From: CAUSKK01 sp963532425
GTDB lineage: Bacteria; Pseudomonadota; Gammaproteobacteria; Cardiobacteriales; Cardiobacteriaceae
NCBI GenBank assembly: GCA_963532425.1
Contig: CAUSKK010000006.1
Location: forward strand, 38,818 to 102,817
Length of the DNA stretch: 64,000 nucleotides
Direction: 5' to 3'
Positions 61,947 to 64,000 of the stretch are shown here, one piece after another. The notes under the pieces were generated by a model. The model saw nothing but the letters and a program-made list of their open reading frames with translations. It had not been told where the DNA came from and did not search any database. Both the position numbers and the translations under genes were made by a program. Positions within the stretch are counted from its first letter, which is position 1. Each line of letters opens with the position of its first letter.

Positions 61947-62433
61947 GGCTGGCGACCGCCGGGGGCTGATTCGGCCGGGCCGAGGGGGTGGCGTTGTGGA
62001 AAAACAGGCCCGTCAGCAGCGTGCCGAGGAGAAAAAGGCCCAGCAGGGCCCGTTGCAGCCCGACCGGGGCGCGGTAGGCCCGGGGGTGAAGCCGGCGCCA
62101 GCCCATCATCAGCAGGCCGAGCAGGGTCAGGAGCAGGTGGCCGAGGGGGGCTAGGCCCGGTGTGTCCCAGCTGGCATTGAGGCCGCGCAGCAGATAGAGC
62201 CCGCCGTTGCCCAGCAGCAGCACCGCCCAAGCCGGGGCCGGTCGCAGCTGGCTCAGCAGCACCAGCCAGATGAAGGCCAACAGCCCCGGCATTATGAGAA
62301 ATCTGGTGGGGTCGTCGCTGCCGGTGAGCAGCTGATAGAGCGCCGGCAGCACGGCGACCAGGCCGACGGCCAGGGCCAGCCAGGGGCCGGCCCGGTTGGG
62401 GTCGGCGGTGAGTTTTGCGGGGGTGTTGTCCAT
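61939..62433 (-). CDS. Membrane protein, first in operon
   Basis: The 164-aa protein has about five hydrophobic helices. The ATG at 62433 follows GTGGAG; the frame is open upstream through a palindrome-rich leader but without a ribosome site. The RLHPRAYRAPVGLQRALLG loop resembles the basic loops of the other two genes. The three genes may encode subunits of one membrane complex; the function is unknown. Confidence 0.68.
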   Translation of the reverse strand: MDNTPAKLTADPNRAGPWLALAVGLVAVLPALYQLLTGSDDPTRFLIMPGLLAFIWLVLLSQLRPAPAWAVLLLGNGGLYLLRGLNASWDTPGLAPLGHLLLTLLGLLMMGWRRLHPRAYRAPVGLQRALLGLFLLGTLLTGLFFHNATPSARPNQPPAVASHD

Positions 62434-62735
62434 GGAAATCTCCACTGAAGTTAAAACCCCCGGGGTCGAGCAAAAGTCGCGCCAGGGGGAAGCGCTTCCT
62501 TCCCAGCACCCCTGGCCCGGCCCGGCGGTTTTTTGCCCGGGCGGAATGAAGCGCTTCCCTCCGGAAAGCCACGAGAGCAGAATTGCGCCCGCTCGGCCCA
62601 AATGAAGCGGTTGCTCGCCGCTGGCTTGCTGCGCCTCCGCGCCACTGCGTGGCTCCGAAGCGCTCTCGTCCTAATAAAAAAAAGCCGGGGCCGTGGCAAA
62701 ATCTCCCTTTTATTCAGTGAACTGGAGGAAAAATC
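62434..62735. repeat. Divergent spacer with palindromes and a degenerate composite element
   Basis: This 302-bp gap between divergent genes holds palindromes near 62490 and 62549 and a possible inverted, diverged copy of the 55-kb composite element (62604-62665). The ribosome site GGAGG of the Sel1 gene lies at the right end. Confidence 0.7.
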
Positions 62736-63503
62736 ATGACAAACCGTTCCTATCTGTTGGCCCTGCTGCTGGCCACGACCTTTAGCCCGGCGGCGCCCCG
62801 CTGTGATGGAGATTTGGCCCGGCTGGACAACGAGGCCCAATCGCTGCTGTGGAAAGCCCAATATGCGGAGGCTCTGGTGGGCTTCCGCCAGCTGGCCGAC
62901 TGTGGTTCGGCCCGGGCCATGAAGGAAATTGGCCGGCTCTACCAGCAGGGCGAGGGCGTGCCCCGGGATTTTATCCAGGCCAAAAGTTGGTATGAAAAGG
63001 CCATTGCCGCCGGCTACACCGACCCCGGCTGGAATGCCTATTTCCTCATCGGCGGCCTCTACGAGGAGGGCGGCCCCGGCCTGGCCCGGGATTTTGTCGC
63101 GGCCCAGCGCTGGTATGAAAAGGCCCTCGCCATTGGCGACTCCAGTGCCTACCTTTACATCGCCCGGCTCTATGAAAACGGCGGGCCGGGCATCGCCGTC
63201 AACTACGCCACAGCCAAGCAATGGTTTGAGAGAGCCGTTGCTGATGGCCATCGGGGCTATGAGCGCTTCATCGGCGACCTCTACCGCGCCGGCGGCCACG
63301 GTGTGGAACGCAACTGGGCCCGGGCCCGGGATTGGTATGCAAGGGCCGTTGCCGACGGCGACCACAGCGCCGAACCCTTGCTAGGCCAACTCTATGAGGA
63401 GGGTGGCCCCGGTCTGCCCCGGGACTGGGAACGGGCCTGTTTCTACTATCGAATGGCCGGAGTGCGTCAGGCCGCCGCCGCCGACCGGGTTTGCTCCGAC
63501 TAG
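62736..63503 (+). CDS. Secreted Sel1-repeat protein
   Basis: The 255-aa precursor has a signal peptide of about 20 aa (ending SPAAP) and five or six Sel1-like repeats of the form RLYxxGGPGxxRDxxxAxxWYEKAxAxG. The repeats contain unusual GGPG insertions (YEEGGPGLARD, YENGGPGIAVN, YRAGGHGVERN). Three Cys occur (RCDGD, DCGS, VCSD). Such periplasmic solenoids bind protein partners. It resembles the larger Sel1 protein at 40.6-42.4 kb in motif but lacks its anchor and linkers. A terminator follows. Confidence 0.85.
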   Translation: MTNRSYLLALLLATTFSPAAPRCDGDLARLDNEAQSLLWKAQYAEALVGFRQLADCGSARAMKEIGRLYQQGEGVPRDFIQAKSWYEKAIAAGYTDPGWNAYFLIGGLYEEGGPGLARDFVAAQRWYEKALAIGDSSAYLYIARLYENGGPGIAVNYATAKQWFERAVADGHRGYERFIGDLYRAGGHGVERNWARARDWYARAVADGDHSAEPLLGQLYEEGGPGLPRDWERACFYYRMAGVRQAAAADRVCSD

Positions 63504-63524
63504 CCGGCGCTCCGTTAAAGCTAA

Positions 63525-63549
63525 AGCCCTCCGTCCGGGGGGCTTTTTT
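63525..63549 (+). terminator. Terminator of the secreted Sel1 gene
   Basis: An 8-bp stem AGCCCTCC / GGGGGGCT (one T-G pair, loop GTCC) is followed by T6. Confidence 0.92.
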
Positions 63550-64000
63550 GTGGGTGGCCGGAAGGGAGCGCTTCGTTTTCGGAAGCCGGAAAAAAGCCGC
63601 CCCCCAACCGAAGCGCTTCCCCTTGGGGCTTCTTCGGCCGCCGACTTCATTTCTCCGCTAAGAAGCGCTCACCGTTTTTCTTTTGAACCGGTGCTCAGCA
63701 GGGGAAGCGCTTCGGTCGGTGGCAGTGTTTCCAACTTTTGCGGGCTTCCAGAACGAAGCGCTTCGGTTTTGAAACGCCCATCGCTGGTCTCAGCCCACCG
63801 GGGGCGAAGCGCTTCGCTAGGCCGTCGAACGGGAAAAGAGGTCGTTCAGGAAACAAACGGGGAAGACGGAAGCGCTCCCGGCTCACTGGAAAAGCCGGGG
63901 TGGGAAAGGGCAAGGGGGAACGAAGCGCTTCGGTCGGTGGCAGTGTTTCCAATTTTTACGGGTTTCCAGAACGAAGCGCTTCGGTTTTGAAACGCCCATC
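63550..64000. repeat. Palindrome island reaching the window edge
   Basis: No gene is seen. A 79-bp module beginning GAAGCGCTTCGGTCGGTGGC is present twice in direct orientation with only a few differences (63704-63782 and 63922-64000), plus further palindromes between them. Confidence 0.9.

Noticed and set aside
1..64000. GAAGCGCTTC as an operator of a LacI/GalR-type or CcpA-type regulator
   Set aside because: The core AAGCGCTT resembles such operators, but the copy number and its presence inside housekeeping genes and gene-free islands do not fit specific regulation.

Overview
The window is GC-rich chromosomal DNA (by eye about 60-65% GC) from a proteobacterium. A gammaproteobacterium is the best fit: GyrB is 803 aa, cmoM, sotB and ydfG homologues are present, and dciA sits back to back with secA. 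One block, sugar permease / aldose epimerase / maltose phosphorylase / beta-phosphoglucomutase, has the gene order I recall from Neisseria meningitidis, so a host-associated lineage with Neisseria-like gene content is possible. The species cannot be named from sequence alone. Genes are tightly packed, with many 4-bp ATGA/GTGA overlaps. There is one tRNA gene (Leu, CAA), no rRNA and no CRISPR.

The dominant feature is a perfect 10-bp palindrome, GAAGCGCTTC, with many one-mismatch variants. It occurs inside real genes, where it is read as KRF, EAL or SAS. It is far denser in gene-free islands at about 4.0-4.5, 9.8-12.9, 22.3-22.8, 23.6-24.0, 38.1-40.6, 46.25-47.6, 50.4-51.0, 55.1-56.2, 62.4-62.7 and 63.55-64 kb. 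The islands hold about one copy every 50-90 bp, and longer spacer modules recur between copies in both orientations. The palindrome has no stop codon in any frame, so the islands show many spurious ORFs. Two close copies followed by a T run form intrinsic terminators after argG and nadE.

Layout. 0-2.4 kb: a response regulator start, sppA, and an AT-rich foreign patch with a frameshifted membrane gene. 2.5-9.8 kb: a DASS-family anion transporter and the maltose operon. 12.9-21 kb (minus): gyrB, sotB, argG and two tandem peptide-binding proteins. 21-25.7 kb: a CLC transporter, a DUF3298 protein, a short CDF transporter, a lone tyrosine recombinase and tRNA-Leu. 25.7-34.5 kb: a DUF808 protein, mutT, secA, dciA, a DUF4241 protein, zur, nspC, greA and fabI. 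34.5-38.1 kb: a patatin lipoprotein, a DUF1176 protein and an ADP-ribosylglycohydrolase. 40.6-46.2 kb: a Sel1-repeat protein divergent from a 1236-aa lipoprotein that joins a beta-helix to a dispersin B-like GH20 domain with an altered catalytic pair. 47.6-54.6 kb: an envelope/SDR operon, nadE-pncB, and cmoM-smr. 55-64 kb: small membrane proteins, ribF-ileS, a three-gene membrane operon and a second Sel1-repeat protein.

A second unusual theme is duplicated C-terminal tails. The DUF1176 gene and the small secreted gene at 49.9 kb are each followed, just past the stop codon, by a second recoded copy of their own last codons. A similar tail-like duplication lies at 4.24-4.39 kb.
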